Positions 9,196 to 18,743 of a DNA stretch of 62,833 nt are shown here, one piece after another. The stretch lies in contig JAAVZI010000059.1 of NCBI GenBank assembly GCA_022791575.1, positions 1 through 62,833 of the forward strand. Reading direction: 5' to 3'. The notes beneath the pieces were generated by a model that did no database searches, was not told the origin of the DNA, and saw only the letters and a program-made list of their open reading frames with translations. Both the position numbers and the translations under genes were made by a program. The stretch comes from Lachnospiraceae bacterium (GTDB lineage: Bacteria > Bacillota > Clostridia > Lachnospirales > Lachnospiraceae). Position 1 is the first letter of the stretch. Every line of letters begins with the position of its first letter.

Positions 9196-10095
9196 TTAGG
9201 AACCTACGATTGTTCCTCCATTGGGATGAAGCACCTGGCCTGTGATGTAGCTGGAATCTTCCGATGCTAGGAATACATAGCACGGTGACACTTCACATGG
9301 CTGTCCCGCTCTTTCCATCGGTACGTGCGAAGTTTTTCTGCCAAATGTCGCTACCTCTTCCGCTGAATAGGAGGAGGGAATCAGCGGCGTCCAGATCGGT
9401 CCCGGCGCTACCCCATTAACCCGGATTCCCTTTTCTACGAGAGATAGGGAAAGGGATCTTGTTAGGGCAACTATTGCGCCTTTGGTTGCGCTGTAATCAA
9501 TTAAGTCTTTATTTCCCTCATAAGCGGTTACCGATGTTGTGTTTATGATACTTCCGCCTTTTTTCATATATGGCAGGGCATACTGAATCAAATAGAAAAA
9601 CGAAAATACATTATTCCTGAAAATGAATTCTATTTGTTCGTGTGAGATATCTAAAATACTCCGCTTGATAAACTGCATCGCATGATTGTTTACTAAAATG
9701 TCTATTCTGCCGAAATATTCTATTGTCCTGTCTACACAGAATTTTGCAAAATCCGGCTCTTTTAGATCGCCGCAGAGCAATAGGCACTGCCCGCCTAGTT
9801 GTTTGATTCGCTCGGCTGTTTCTCTTGCATCTGTTTCTTCATTGTAGTATACGATTACAACGGAAGCTCCTTCTTTGACAAAATCATATGCAACCGCTCT
9901 GCCAATGCCGCTATCCCCACCTGTAATCAGGGCAATCTTATGTTCGAGTTTTCTATATGGTTTGCCGCATTCAGAATCTGGAAGCGGTTTCATGATAAAT
10001 TCCAAGCCGGGCTGCTGATTCTGATGCTGCGGCGGGAACGCTGTCTTCTGTTTTTCATAGAGTTTTTCACCATCACACGGTTTATTTTGATACAT
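9196..10095 (-). CDS. SDR family oxidoreductase (general stress / glucose-dehydrogenase-like)
   Basis: A 299-aa short-chain dehydrogenase with the long N-terminal extension (about 45 residues, starting MYQNKPCDGE) seen in the YhdF/YghA/Gsp39 group. The NAD(P)-binding TGGDSGIG lies at residues 58-65, the NNHAM motif follows in mid-protein, and the catalytic Ser and the YSATK active-site motif lie near residues 185-205, followed by the NGVAPGPIWTPL loop. It reduces or oxidises an unknown carbonyl/alcohol in the cytosol. It appears monocistronic. Confidence 0.9.
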   Translation of the reverse strand: MYQNKPCDGEKLYEKQKTAFPPQHQNQQPGLEFIMKPLPDSECGKPYRKLEHKIALITGGDSGIGRAVAYDFVKEGASVVIVYYNEETDARETAERIKQLGGQCLLLCGDLKEPDFAKFCVDRTIEYFGRIDILVNNHAMQFIKRSILDISHEQIEFIFRNNVFSFFYLIQYALPYMKKGGSIINTTSVTAYEGNKDLIDYSATKGAIVALTRSLSLSLVEKGIRVNGVAPGPIWTPLIPSSYSAEEVATFGRKTSHVPMERAGQPCEVSPCYVFLASEDSSYITGQVLHPNGGTIVGS

Positions 10096-10202
10096 ACGAA
10101 ATACGCTCTCTTATAATGATTGTTATATTGTATGCATAACCATTGCTTTTGTTCAAACGATTATTTGGCGAATGAAGAAATCGCTGTAGATTGGTAAAGT
10201 TT

Positions 10203-10964
10203 TTATTCTGCCTGGATGATGCCTAAATATGCGGAATGGTTCTGCGACTGCTCTCCATAGACATACAGGGTGTTGGTATCCAGATCCAGACAGGTATGAA
10301 CGAAGCGGCCGCCGGGGAACGGATAGGGTTGCTGCAGACGCTGGAAGTCTACGCCGTTGTCTTTCAGTGTTCTTTGGATTGCTTCTGGGTCTTCTATTTG
10401 TTCCATATTATAAAAAAGCTGCTCCAGAATCGTAGACAGAATAAAGGACTGCACTGAATCCCCAAAGGGCGCCCAATGATACATATCGTCCTGGTCATTG
10501 TAATATACGGGCGGGTCCGGCTGGTGCAGATCCTCTACGCGGATGCCTGCATACCAACAGGCCTGGTTTTCACACCAGATCAGTAAATAATTGCCTACGA
10601 TTTCGTTCCAACGCTCTACAGGGAGGTGGCGAAGCTGTTCCTGGTCCTCATAACCGGTCTGGCCGTTTTTCTCCAGCCATTCGAGTTCCGATTTTATATA
10701 ATCGTAGGAGAATGCCACATTGTGCAGATCCTGTTCCACTTCTCTGGCTGGGACGAACATGTTATCTTCTTCATAATTCAGGCTGGCTTGGCCGCAGGCG
10801 AGGTAATACTCGCGCAGCGCAGTGGGAAAATGAATATTCGCAGCCGTCTCAAAAGAGGAAATCTGTTCCTCTGAAAAACCTTCTGCTGCTTTATCCATTC
10901 CAAACAAAGGTTCCGCCCACTGAACCAGCTCAATGGGGGAAATCTGATACCGCTTTTTACTCAT
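10203..10964 (-). CDS. SMI1/KNR4 (SUKH) family protein
   Basis: A 253-aa protein with the SUKH start (SEEQISSFETAANIHFPTALREYY, split around residues 29-52) and a long C-terminal extension. It is clearly related to the SUKH protein at 60943: both share GI--DL---PPVYY/L, a following W-P/L module and the same length. SUKH proteins bind partners and many are immunity proteins of contact-dependent or polymorphic toxins. No toxin gene is seen here. AGGAGC precedes the ATG. It is probably its own transcription unit. Confidence 0.85.
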   Translation of the reverse strand: MSKKRYQISPIELVQWAEPLFGMDKAAEGFSEEQISSFETAANIHFPTALREYYLACGQASLNYEEDNMFVPAREVEQDLHNVAFSYDYIKSELEWLEKNGQTGYEDQEQLRHLPVERWNEIVGNYLLIWCENQACWYAGIRVEDLHQPDPPVYYNDQDDMYHWAPFGDSVQSFILSTILEQLFYNMEQIEDPEAIQRTLKDNGVDFQRLQQPYPFPGGRFVHTCLDLDTNTLYVYGEQSQNHSAYLGIIQAE

Positions 10965-11051
10965 TTTAGAGTGCTCCTTTTTATATCACAAAAATATGTT
11001 AGCTTGTTTTTATGATTTGATTGAAAATATGAGAAACCTTCTTCCAAATGC

Positions 11052-12925
11052 CTACTCTACAATATCCAGAAGTTTTCCTGTAATATCCGCCATATTAGAA
11101 GATACCTGTTTTGTATTGTGGGATATCTGCACATTTTCCTCTACAACACCAGAAATCCGTTCAATCTGACTGACTGCATGGGATACGATATCGACATTTT
11201 GTCTGACCATATCTGTAATCCTCTCCACATCCTGATCGGTTTTTCGAATAGTTTCCACAACAACGCTGAATGCTTCTACCGTCTGATCTGTAATCTCCTG
11301 GCCGCTCTCCACAGCTTTGATGGAATTCATAATCAAGTCGTTGCTTTCCTTAGCCGCCTGGGCACTTCTAGCAGCCAGTTCGCCAACCTGCGTCGCTACC
11401 ACAGCAAAACCTTTTCCCATATCTCCGGCTCTTGCAGCCTCAATAGAAGCATTCAGCGAAAGCATATTCGTCTGCTGTGCAATTGAATTAATCTCATCCA
11501 TAATCTTCTCAATCGCCAAAGACATTTCACTGATGTTCTGCATAGACTCTTTCAAAAGCTCCATACGAGACTGTGTCTCAAGAACTTTTTCCGATGTATT
11601 TCCTGTCTCGACAATCACATGACTGGCGACCTCTACACTACTGTTCAGTTCCTGTGTCAACTGTTCCATCGTCTGCTTGAGATCATCTACTGCTCTCTCC
11701 TGCTCACCAGTACCATTAAAAATATTATCCGCATTTTCAAGAGTCTCACCTGATACCTGATCTAAGTCCTGACAGGCATGCTTCACATTTTGGATTAATA
11801 TCCGGTTATGTTCCATATCCTGCTTCTGCTGCTCCATCAACTGCTCATTTTTCCTTATACTCTGGCAAATGCCCTCAACCATTTTATTAATACTATCAGA
11901 AAGCATAGTAAATTCTGGATTCCCCTGCTCATTTACCGTAATCTGAAAATTTCCGCCTGCAATTTCACTCATCGAATTGGATATGCGGTGAATACCCCGT
12001 ACAATTTTTTGATCTACGGTATAATTAATGATTAATAGCAAAATACCGAATATAAGCAGCATACTCAAAGAAACCACAATCGTCTGGTTACGGCGGCCCT
12101 GATAATATTCGCCCGACGGCAAAAATGTTCCAATAATTCTGCCATCATATTCTTCTGCCATATAATATCCTTTTACTCCGTCAATTTCTGCCTTTCCTTT
12201 TCCGGTCAGTTCAGATGGAAATCCACTGTTCTTGGCGGATGTTCCAATTAAATCATCATTATTATGTGCCAGAATCTGTCCATTTTCAGCATCAATTGCA
12301 TAGACATAGCCCTTCTCACCATAATCCATACCCTTTAGCACAATAGAAATTTCCATTCCTGCCAGCATGTTCTCCAATACCTCTGGACGCACACCCACTT
12401 GAACCAACCCTGGGGCCTCATTCCTGGCAACACCAATATACTGCATAACCACACCTTCTGCCACATTAACCTGTGGCTCCTGTACAATTTCAATCGAAGG
12501 GTCCTTGGCAATTACCATAAATGCATTTGACTGCTTGCCGCTTTTCATGTCAAAACCAATATATGTCTCAATCGTGCTGCTTGTAATAATCCCATCATCG
12601 TCAATAATATGTAATTCATTTACCATCAGGCGTTCCTTAACTTCATTTAACTTATCCATGTCATGGGAAATGGATGGATCTGCTGCAAGCATATCTGCAA
12701 ATGCCCTTGTCTTCGCAAGATTCTCCTGTCCAAGATTCTCAGTCAGCTGCTTAATATTTGATGTATTGTCGGCAAGCTTCGTCTAACTTCATCCAGCTTA
12801 TTCTGACTTGTAGCATTGTTGTTATATTGGCTGACAACTGTCTGCAGAACAAAAATAGCAGAAATAGTCACAAGAAATGCAGCAAGCATATAAATAAACA
12901 GCCGTCTGGTAAATAATTTTTTCAT
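11052..12925 (-). pseudogene. methyl-accepting chemotaxis protein, frameshifted near its N-terminus
   Basis: Two reading frames together encode one receptor. 12743-12925 gives the N-terminal signal anchor (MKKLFTRRLFIYML) and [10 protein letters not shown]. The downstream frame, entered at [12 protein letters not shown], continues through a dCache-like periplasmic sensor, a second membrane helix, HAMP and the cytoplasmic signalling domain, including the hairpin tip ([20 protein letters not shown], about 40% from the end). The joint lies at about 12770-12795, where one base appears to be missing. It would sense an extracellular ligand and signal to CheA/CheW, but as read the product stops after 60 residues. 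A sequencing error or phase variation is possible. Confidence 0.8.
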
Positions 12926-13126
12926 GAAAAGTACCTTCCTTCCTTGGTGTCCTTAATCGGTCTTAATTTGTGAATTTCACACATCATTGCCTCTTATTAT
13001 AACAGCTTGTCTGACTTGCCGCAATCTTTTTTGATAAAATAATATTTATTCATTTTTTTCTAAAAAACTAAAAAAATTTTATAAATTATCTGTTTTTTAT
13101 TTCTTATGCACCTTAAAATACTTCTT

Positions 13127-13801
13127 TTAATCAATCCACCCCATTTTTCTTCCGCAGATATCTGGATTATCCGGCGGTTCCGGCATCTGTACTGCATCTG
13201 AAAATGAGAAATATTCCCTTTCAGCCAGCGGTGCCATCCGGTCAGCCCAGTATTCCAGCCAGTCCAGGAAATGAAACGGCTTTCCTGTCTTCGCATCCCG
13301 CAGCGGAGCCGTGCCAAAATCATTGGCAAAATCAAAAAACCAGACCGTGCCATACACCTCTGGGTCTTCGCTGTTAACAATCAGAATGCTGTCCATACCA
13401 CACCCTTCTGTGCAAATAGGAATAAACCCCGATTCCTCATCCTCTTCTTCCTCCAGCTCTTCTTCCGTCATATAAATCATAATATAAGGCTTGTCTAACG
13501 AATAGGCAAACGGGCGACTCAAATCCGGCAGTTCATATCCTCCCATCATTTCCCCTAAAGGCTCCAGCCCATAAAACGGCTGGCTTGCGCTAGCAGCAAC
13601 TTTGGTAATAAAATAGCGGTAATCCTCCGGCAGGCGGATTTTGTGCTTCTTTTCAAAAGCAGCAACTTTTGCTTCCGTCATAGGCGGTTCCCAGACTACA
13701 GGCCATTCTCCACAGGAAAATTCAAAATTTTTATCCTTCATAGCTTCGATTTTAGCCATAATACGGGCAATTTGCTCATCATATTGTTTTGTATTACTCA
13801 T
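13127..13801 (-). CDS. SMI1/KNR4 (SUKH) family protein
   Basis: The start is placed at 13801 (MSNTKQYDEQ), which follows AGAGGAG; the longer frame to 13861 has no site. The 224-aa protein has the SUKH signature (MTEAKVAAFEKKHKIRLP, EDYRYFITKVA near residues 37-65), an acidic run in the middle (EEELEEEEDEESG) and a C-terminal WLEYWADRM segment. It is the second SUKH protein in this stretch but is only distantly related to the one at 10203. It is likely a cytosolic binding or immunity protein; no partner is seen. Confidence 0.85.
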   Translation of the reverse strand: MSNTKQYDEQIARIMAKIEAMKDKNFEFSCGEWPVVWEPPMTEAKVAAFEKKHKIRLPEDYRYFITKVAASASQPFYGLEPLGEMMGGYELPDLSRPFAYSLDKPYIMIYMTEEELEEEEDEESGFIPICTEGCGMDSILIVNSEDPEVYGTVWFFDFANDFGTAPLRDAKTGKPFHFLDWLEYWADRMAPLAEREYFSFSDAVQMPEPPDNPDICGRKMGWID

Positions 13802-13933
13802 AATCAAACTCCTCTCTGACTGTATTGTGCAGTATTGATTTGTAAATCTTCTGCAAACCAATTCTCACTGTACTCTTAGTATACCATTTTCTGCTTTTTT
13901 TGGAAATGTTTATTTGATAAATACAAAACTTTT

Positions 13934-13974
13934 GTGACTTTGTCACTGAATAAAAAATCGGCCTCCTGTATACT
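13934..13974 (+). promoter_or_regulatory. class II Crp/Fnr-type promoter for the ferredoxin operon
   Basis: A palindrome GTGAC-TTT-GTCAC (13934-13946, centre 13940) is followed by a consensus-like -10 box TATACT (13969-13974) and no good -35. The predicted start is near 13981, which puts the operator centre at about -41, the place for a class II activator. The promoter upstream of thioredoxin (14768-14809) has the same operator and the same 29-bp distance from centre to -10. The likely regulator is the Crp/Fnr protein at 15232-15906. Confidence 0.75.
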
Positions 13975-14004
13975 GAATCTACAATAAACAGGAGGCGATA
14001 TATC

Positions 14005-14202
14005 ATGAAAAAACAAAAAGCCGCTGTCAATACTCAAGAATGTGTAGCATGTGGGTGCTGCATGAAGGTCTGCCCCAGAAGCGCACTCAGCATTCCCAAA
14101 GGGATCTATGCCGAAATCAACCAAGACTTGTGCGTTGGATGCGGCAAATGTGTAAAAGAATGTCCGGCAAGCGTGATTACATTGGAGGTGGCAGAGCAAT
14201 GA
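14005..14202 (+). CDS. dicluster 2[4Fe-4S] ferredoxin-type protein
   Basis: A 65-aa protein with two complete CxxCxxCxxxCP motifs: Cys13, 16, 19, 23 and Cys43, 46, 49, 53 (one extra Cys at 18). It is a small electron carrier of the cytosol. An AGGAGGCG ribosome binding site precedes the ATG. Its stop overlaps the ATG of the membrane Fe-S protein by 4 bp, so the two are translationally coupled and probably form one electron-transfer unit. Confidence 0.92.
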   Translation: MKKQKAAVNTQECVACGCCMKVCPRSALSIPKGIYAEINQDLCVGCGKCVKECPASVITLEVAEQ

Positions 14203-14792
14203 AACAAAAAAAGAATTGGTACGATTATCTGTGGATTGTTTCCCTCACATATTTGATTTTAGGATTCTTCAACATCCTGTTTGCCTGGCTGGGACTTCTG
14301 TGCTTCTTTATCCCGCTGCTAATCGCAATAATAAAGGGCAGCAAAGCCTACTGCAACAAATACTGCGGCCGCGGCCAGTTGTTTTCCCTTGTGGGCGGCC
14401 GATTCGGACTTTCCCGCAGAAAAGATATTCCCAAATGGATGAAATCCAGCTGGTTCCGATATGGATTTTTAATCTTTTTCTTTGTTATGTTTTTTCAAAT
14501 GTTATGGAACACCTATCTGGTATTTGCTGGAACAAAGAATGTATCTATGGCAGTTACACTGCTATGGACGTTCCGGCTGCCTTGGCACTGGGCCTATCAC
14601 GGAACCTTCTTTTCCTCCGGCGTGACACAGTTTGCCTTTGGCTTCTACAGCGTTATGCTAACTTCCACCGTGCTTGGATTTCTGACTATGCTGCTGTTTA
14701 AGCCCCGTTCCTGGTGCGTCTACTGCCCGATGGGAACGATGACACAGCTAATCTGCCGAGCAAAGCATGTGACTTCGTCACAGAAATCCTAA
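14199..14792 (+). CDS. membrane 4Fe-4S protein (NapH/YccM-like, Fer4_5 type)
   Basis: The start at 14199 overlaps the ferredoxin stop. The 197-aa protein has about four membrane helices (near residues 8-28, 28-48, 85-108, 143-166). Two Cys motifs lie just after helices on the same side: CNKYC (near residue 51) and CVYCP (near residue 175). That pattern fits membrane polyferredoxins that pass electrons between a quinol or membrane donor and soluble carriers. It lacks the full ferredoxin domains of NapH. With the adjacent ferredoxin and thioredoxin it suggests a redox relay; direction and partner are unknown. Confidence 0.8.
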   Translation: MKQKKNWYDYLWIVSLTYLILGFFNILFAWLGLLCFFIPLLIAIIKGSKAYCNKYCGRGQLFSLVGGRFGLSRRKDIPKWMKSSWFRYGFLIFFFVMFFQMLWNTYLVFAGTKNVSMAVTLLWTFRLPWHWAYHGTFFSSGVTQFAFGFYSVMLTSTVLGFLTMLLFKPRSWCVYCPMGTMTQLICRAKHVTSSQKS

Positions 14793-14809
14793 ACGATTTC
14801 AATTATACT
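14768..14809 (+). promoter_or_regulatory. second class II Crp/Fnr-type promoter, for thioredoxin
   Basis: TGTGACTTCGTCACA (14768-14782) is a perfect palindrome around a 3-bp centre (centre 14775). TATACT lies at 14804-14809, again with 29 bp from operator centre to the start of the -10 box. The operator overlaps the 3' end of the membrane protein gene. The half-sites TGTGA/TCACA are separated by 5 bp, not the 6 bp of E. coli CRP sites. Confidence 0.75.
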
Positions 14810-14848
14810 ATCAATAGATAGAAATTTATCAGAGAAAGGATGATTATT

Positions 14849-15160
14849 ATGTCAGCACTTCATGTTAATAAACAAAATTTTGATTCCCTTAAAACAAGCA
14901 GCAAACCTGTATTGATTGATTTCTACGCCGACTGGTGCGGCCCCTGCCGCATGGTTTCCCCGATTGTGGAAGAAATTGCAGCAGAAAATCCGCAATATCT
15001 GGTTGCAAAAATCAATGTTGATGAAGAGCCGGAACTGGCACAGGCATTTCAGGTATTCAGTATTCCGACGCTCGCCGTTATGAAAAACGGCAGAATCCTC
15101 CAGCAGGCCGCCGGTGCAAAGGGCAAGCCGCAGATTCTTGCCATGTTGGAGCAAGTGTAA
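14849..15160 (+). CDS. trxA: thioredoxin
   Basis: A 103-aa thioredoxin with the WCGPC active site at residues 29-33 and the cis-Pro loop IPT near residue 73. The start at 14849 fits the AAAGGA 8 bp ahead; the ATG at 14840 overlaps that site. It reduces protein disulfides in the cytosol. It has its own Crp/Fnr-type promoter and follows the ferredoxin pair, so the three are probably coregulated. No thioredoxin reductase is nearby, which leaves open whether the ferredoxin/membrane pair supplies electrons (speculation). It may be one of several thioredoxins in the genome. Confidence 0.9.
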   Translation: MSALHVNKQNFDSLKTSSKPVLIDFYADWCGPCRMVSPIVEEIAAENPQYLVAKINVDEEPELAQAFQVFSIPTLAVMKNGRILQQAAGAKGKPQILAMLEQV

Positions 15161-15231
15161 CATTTTTATTATGCAAATAAAATCCTGCAAGTTTGAAACT
15201 CAGGTGATGGTAATAAAAGCTATGACATACT

Positions 15232-15906
15232 CTAAATGGTTAAACTTCGCAGACGTTTCCGGTCTAAGATCTTTACCCCTTTGCGTGAAACCTCTACAAT
15301 GCCTTCCTTGGCAAAATATTTCAGCATTCTGGACACGACCTCACGGGCAGACCCCATATAGCGGGCAATCTGCCCGTGTGTCAGTGTAATCATATCCGAA
15401 CCGGTTCTTGCTGACTCATCAGCTAGAAAGATTGCCAGCCGTTTATCCATACTCATAAATAAAATCTGCTGCATGACCCACATCACATCCGAAAAACGAC
15501 TGACTGCCGTTTCCAGCGCAAATATTTTCATTGCCGGATTGCGCTCGGAAACAGCCGAAAATACCGGCCCGCTAATTACAAGGCAGGTACTGTCCTCTTC
15601 CGCGTCCACAAATACATCAAAGGTGATAGAAGAAAGTACACAGGAAGCCGAAAGCATACACAGATCGCCTTTCTGCAGGCGGTACAAGGTAATATCCTTT
15701 CCCTCCTCCGACATCATATATAAACGCAGGCTCCCTGTGCGCACAAGAATGACACCGGAACATTCATTCCCATCATGAACATGTGTTCTTTTTTGGTAAG
15801 CTGCGTTATGGGAATTCCGGCAGATTTCCTCCTGGTCCTCCCTGGAAATTTCTTCCCAGAACGGAAAGATTTCTTTATAAATTGCTATCCAATCAGTCTG
15901 TTCCAT
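15232..15906 (-). CDS. Crp/Fnr family transcriptional regulator
   Basis: A 224-aa protein with an N-terminal cyclic-nucleotide-binding-type beta barrel (about 30-130), a long dimer helix and a C-terminal winged HTH (about 160-215). The recognition helix reads SAREVVSRMLKYF: Arg-Glu as in CRP (for TGTGA) plus Ser-Arg as in FNR, which fits the GTGAC-N3-GTCAC sites at 13934 and 14768. No N-terminal Fe-S Cys cluster of FNR type is seen. The effector is unknown. A half-site GTGAC (15933-15937 on the minus strand) close to its own start suggests autoregulation. It converges with trx. Confidence 0.88.
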   Translation of the reverse strand: MEQTDWIAIYKEIFPFWEEISREDQEEICRNSHNAAYQKRTHVHDGNECSGVILVRTGSLRLYMMSEEGKDITLYRLQKGDLCMLSASCVLSSITFDVFVDAEEDSTCLVISGPVFSAVSERNPAMKIFALETAVSRFSDVMWVMQQILFMSMDKRLAIFLADESARTGSDMITLTHGQIARYMGSAREVVSRMLKYFAKEGIVEVSRKGVKILDRKRLRSLTI

Positions 15907-15952
15907 GAAGTACGCCTCCTTTTCTAATCACCGTCACAAAACTATTAGACAT

Positions 15953-16588
15953 TTACACGACACCAATACCACACAACAGATTCTGCAGTTCCTTTCTGTG
16001 CACTTCTCCGTCTCCGGCACTGAAGATCAGGGCCTGGTTCATCTCTGTGCTGCGGTCGGCAAAAGCAGGAAAAAGAAATCCACATTCCGGCCTGCCAGGT
16101 TCGTATTCTCCAGCCAATGGGCAGACTGCGCAGATTAAATATTCGTAGACTTCCTCCGATTCGCCAAGCCGCTCTTTGTCTGCTGCCTTGACCGGCACAT
16201 CATAGCGGTCATGAAAGACTATGATTGCATAACTGCCGTTTGTATGTATGTGCTCTGTCGTAAGTTCATAGAAAATATCCATCAGCGCATCATTTTTCAG
16301 GCCGCACTGTTTGATGGCCATCAAAAGCTGCCACATGCTTCCATTGCCCTGACAGTTTGCAGGAATGGTAAAATCTTTTAATTCTACATTTGTAGTTGAA
16401 AATGGTATTGCCTTAGCAATCGCCAGATTTTTCTCGCGCTCTTTCAGTGAGAGATTGAGGAAATTAACATTAAAGGTTCCGTCAATTTCTCCATCTTCGT
16501 CCATATAACTTCCGGCTATTCTTGTAAAAGAAGTCCGTTTTACGGTCATGCGTCTTGTAAGCTCCAGCATATCTTCTCTTTGAATCAT
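15953..16588 (-). CDS. DUF4317 family protein, short form
   Basis: The start is at 16588 (MIQREDMLELTRRM), 7 bp after AGGAGC; the track's longer frame lacks a site. The 211-aa protein matches DUF4317 by its opening, the HDRYDVPVKAADK segment near residue 130, EVYEYLICAVCPL and the GFLFPAFADRSTEMN motif. Typical members are nearly twice as long, so the C-terminal half is absent; the product ends cleanly soon after the motif. The function is unknown. It is separated from prfA by a terminator. Confidence 0.75.
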   Translation of the reverse strand: MIQREDMLELTRRMTVKRTSFTRIAGSYMDEDGEIDGTFNVNFLNLSLKEREKNLAIAKAIPFSTTNVELKDFTIPANCQGNGSMWQLLMAIKQCGLKNDALMDIFYELTTEHIHTNGSYAIIVFHDRYDVPVKAADKERLGESEEVYEYLICAVCPLAGEYEPGRPECGFLFPAFADRSTEMNQALIFSAGDGEVHRKELQNLLCGIGVV

Positions 16589-16683
16589 AATGGTTGCTCC
16601 TATTTTCCTACTTTCAAATATGATTTGATACAGCGTCAATGTCTTGAATTCGTTCACTCATACTTAATCCTTCATTGTCTAGT

Positions 16684-16719
16684 AAAAAATCGGCTCATTT
16701 TCTGAAAAATGAACCGATT
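16684..16719 (-). terminator. intrinsic terminator of the prfA operon
   Basis: The stem AATCGGCTCATTTT (16688-16701) pairs with AAAATGAACCGATT (16706-16719), one mismatch. On the minus strand the stem is followed by a T run (A run at 16684-16689). It lies about 65 bp past the prfA stop. Confidence 0.8.
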
Positions 16720-16783
16720 GTCATTAAATATTTAATCATATACAGTACTGCTTCGCCTGCAAAACTGCACATAATCAGGTTTA

Positions 16784-17860
16784 TTAGCCCTCTTCATTCA
16801 AACGGCTCAAGCGCATAGCCTGGTCGGCTGCAATACAGGCATCAAGAATCTCCTGTATATCCCCTCCCATCACTTTATCCAGCTTATACAAGGTCAGATT
16901 GATTCTGTGATCTGTCACACGACCCTGCGGGAAATTGTAAGTACGAATTTTCTCCGAACGATCCCCTGTACCAATCTGACTGCGTCTAGCCTCTGCTTCT
17001 GCATCATGCTGTTTCTGGCATTCTATATCATAGAGTTTGGCGCGCAGCAGGGCAAATGCTTTCTCCTTATTCTGCAGCTGTGACTTCTCGGTCTGACTGT
17101 AGATGACAATTCCTGTAGGATAATGTGTCAAACGCACTGCCGAATCGGTCGTATTCACACACTGGCCGCCATTTCCAGAAGCACGCATCACATCAATACG
17201 AATGTCCTTCTCGTCAATCTGTACATCTACTTCTTCGGCTTCCGGCATTACTGCAACTGTTATCGTTGATGTATGGATACGGCCGCCAGATTCCGTCTCC
17301 GGCACACGCTGTACCCGGTGTACACCTGATTCGTATTTCATAACCGAATAAGCTCCTTGGCCATTAATCATAAACGTAACATTTTTCATACCGCCGATTC
17401 CGATTTCTTCACATTCTACAAGCTCTACCTTCCAGCGCCTGCCTTCAGCATAGTGAACGTACATTCGATAGATTTCTGCTGCAAATAAAGCCGCTTCATC
17501 TCCACCTGCACCAGCACGAATTTCTACAATTACGTCCTTATCATCATTCGGGTCCTTTGGCAGCAGCAAAATCTTTAATTTCTGCTCTAACTCCCCGATT
17601 TTCCCTCTGGCTTCGTTTAACTCTTCCTTTGCCATCTCCCGCATTTCTTCATCATTTTCCTCTTCTAACATGGCAAGGGAATCCTCTGCATCCTTTTTCG
17701 CTTTCTTATATTCCTTATAACTCTCCACAATCGGAGTCAGATCACTCTGCTCCTTCATCAGCTTACGAAAACGACCGGCATCATTTGCTACATCCGGTTC
17801 ACTGAGCTGATTCATAATCTCTTCATAACGAAGCAGAATATCCTCTAACTTATCAAACAT
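16784..17860 (-). CDS. prfA: peptide chain release factor 1
   Basis: The start at 17860 ([14 protein letters not shown]) follows GAGGAA. The 358-aa protein is full length for RF1. The anticodon-mimic PxT motif (PET) lies near residue 188 and the catalytic GGQ near residue 232 ([10 protein letters not shown]). It reads UAA/UAG and releases the nascent chain. The GGQ Gln is methylated by PrmC, encoded immediately upstream with an 8-bp overlap. It is the last gene of the rho-rpmE-DUF1385-prmC-prfA series. Confidence 0.97.
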   Translation of the reverse strand: MFDKLEDILLRYEEIMNQLSEPDVANDAGRFRKLMKEQSDLTPIVESYKEYKKAKKDAEDSLAMLEEENDEEMREMAKEELNEARGKIGELEQKLKILLLPKDPNDDKDVIVEIRAGAGGDEAALFAAEIYRMYVHYAEGRRWKVELVECEEIGIGGMKNVTFMINGQGAYSVMKYESGVHRVQRVPETESGGRIHTSTITVAVMPEAEEVDVQIDEKDIRIDVMRASGNGGQCVNTTDSAVRLTHYPTGIVIYSQTEKSQLQNKEKAFALLRAKLYDIECQKQHDAEAEARRSQIGTGDRSEKIRTYNFPQGRVTDHRINLTLYKLDKVMGGDIQEILDACIAADQAMRLSRLNEEG

Positions 17861-18743
17861 GTTCCATTCCTCCATAAACAACCCGGTCTAACCCGGCTAA
17901 ATCCTGAATCACAGTTATATTCCCAAACCCTTCCGCTTCCATAATATCTGAAACTGCTTCTGCCTGGTCATAACCGATCTCGTAAAAAAGCATCCCCTGA
18001 TCTGTCAGATAATTCCTGCTCTCCCTCGTAATTCTTCTGTAAAATCCCAGACCATCTTCCGTACCGTCCAGCGCAATCCGCGGCTCATGACACCGTACCT
18101 CTTCATCCAGCCCATTGATCACACTAGTAGGAATATACGGTGGATTGGATACAATTCTGTCAAATTTTATCTTTCCATTGGGAAATATCGCAGTATCTGC
18201 CAACCGCTCCTGTTCTATCTGCTGAAAATATCCAAACAAATCCGACACATAAAAATCAACCGTTACTTCCATACGCCGGCTATTTTTATAAGCAATTTCT
18301 ATCGCTTCTTTTGAAATATCTGTGCCCATAATCTGAAGCTGGGGATTTCGTTTCTTAAGACTGACTGCTATGCAGCCAGAACCCGTACACAAATCCAATA
18401 CTCGTGCTGCCTGCTTCGTACACTGCTCTACCGTCTGTACCAGAATCTCCGTATCCATCCGTGGAATCAGCACCTGTTCACTAACCAAAAAAGAATAACC
18501 CATGAACACCTGTTCCCCTGTAATATACTGTACTGGTACATGTGTGCATCGTCTTTTTACCATATTTTCATAAACTCCCCGCTCTGAAGCCGGCATATTC
18601 TCAATGCGACGCAGAAGAAATTCGGTACGGTTCATATGAGCAGCTGATTCATATAACAACCAGCTATCTGTTCTCCAATCCACAATTCCAGCTTCTCTCA
18701 GCTGCTGTTCTCCCCAACGGAGTACCTCCTGCCGCTTTGCCAT
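17853..18743 (-). CDS. prmC: release factor glutamine methyltransferase
   Basis: A 296-aa SAM-dependent methyltransferase. The SAM-binding motif [13 protein letters not shown] is near residue 120 and the substrate-Gln-binding NPPY near residue 190 (SNPPYIP). It methylates the GGQ Gln of RF1/RF2. Its ATG overlaps the stop of the DUF1385 gene (TGATG), and its 3' end overlaps prfA, so the three are coupled. Confidence 0.95.
   Translation of the reverse strand: MAKRQEVLRWGEQQLREAGIVDWRTDSWLLYESAAHMNRTEFLLRRIENMPASERGVYENMVKRRCTHVPVQYITGEQVFMGYSFLVSEQVLIPRMDTEILVQTVEQCTKQAARVLDLCTGSGCIAVSLKKRNPQLQIMGTDISKEAIEIAYKNSRRMEVTVDFYVSDLFGYFQQIEQERLADTAIFPNGKIKFDRIVSNPPYIPTSVINGLDEEVRCHEPRIALDGTEDGLGFYRRITRESRNYLTDQGMLFYEIGYDQAEAVSDIMEAEGFGNITVIQDLAGLDRVVYGGMEHV

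Noticed and set aside
13139-13380. Minus-strand 106-aa ORF near the second SUKH gene (13060-13380)
   Set aside because: It overlaps the SUKH gene in another frame and resembles no family.
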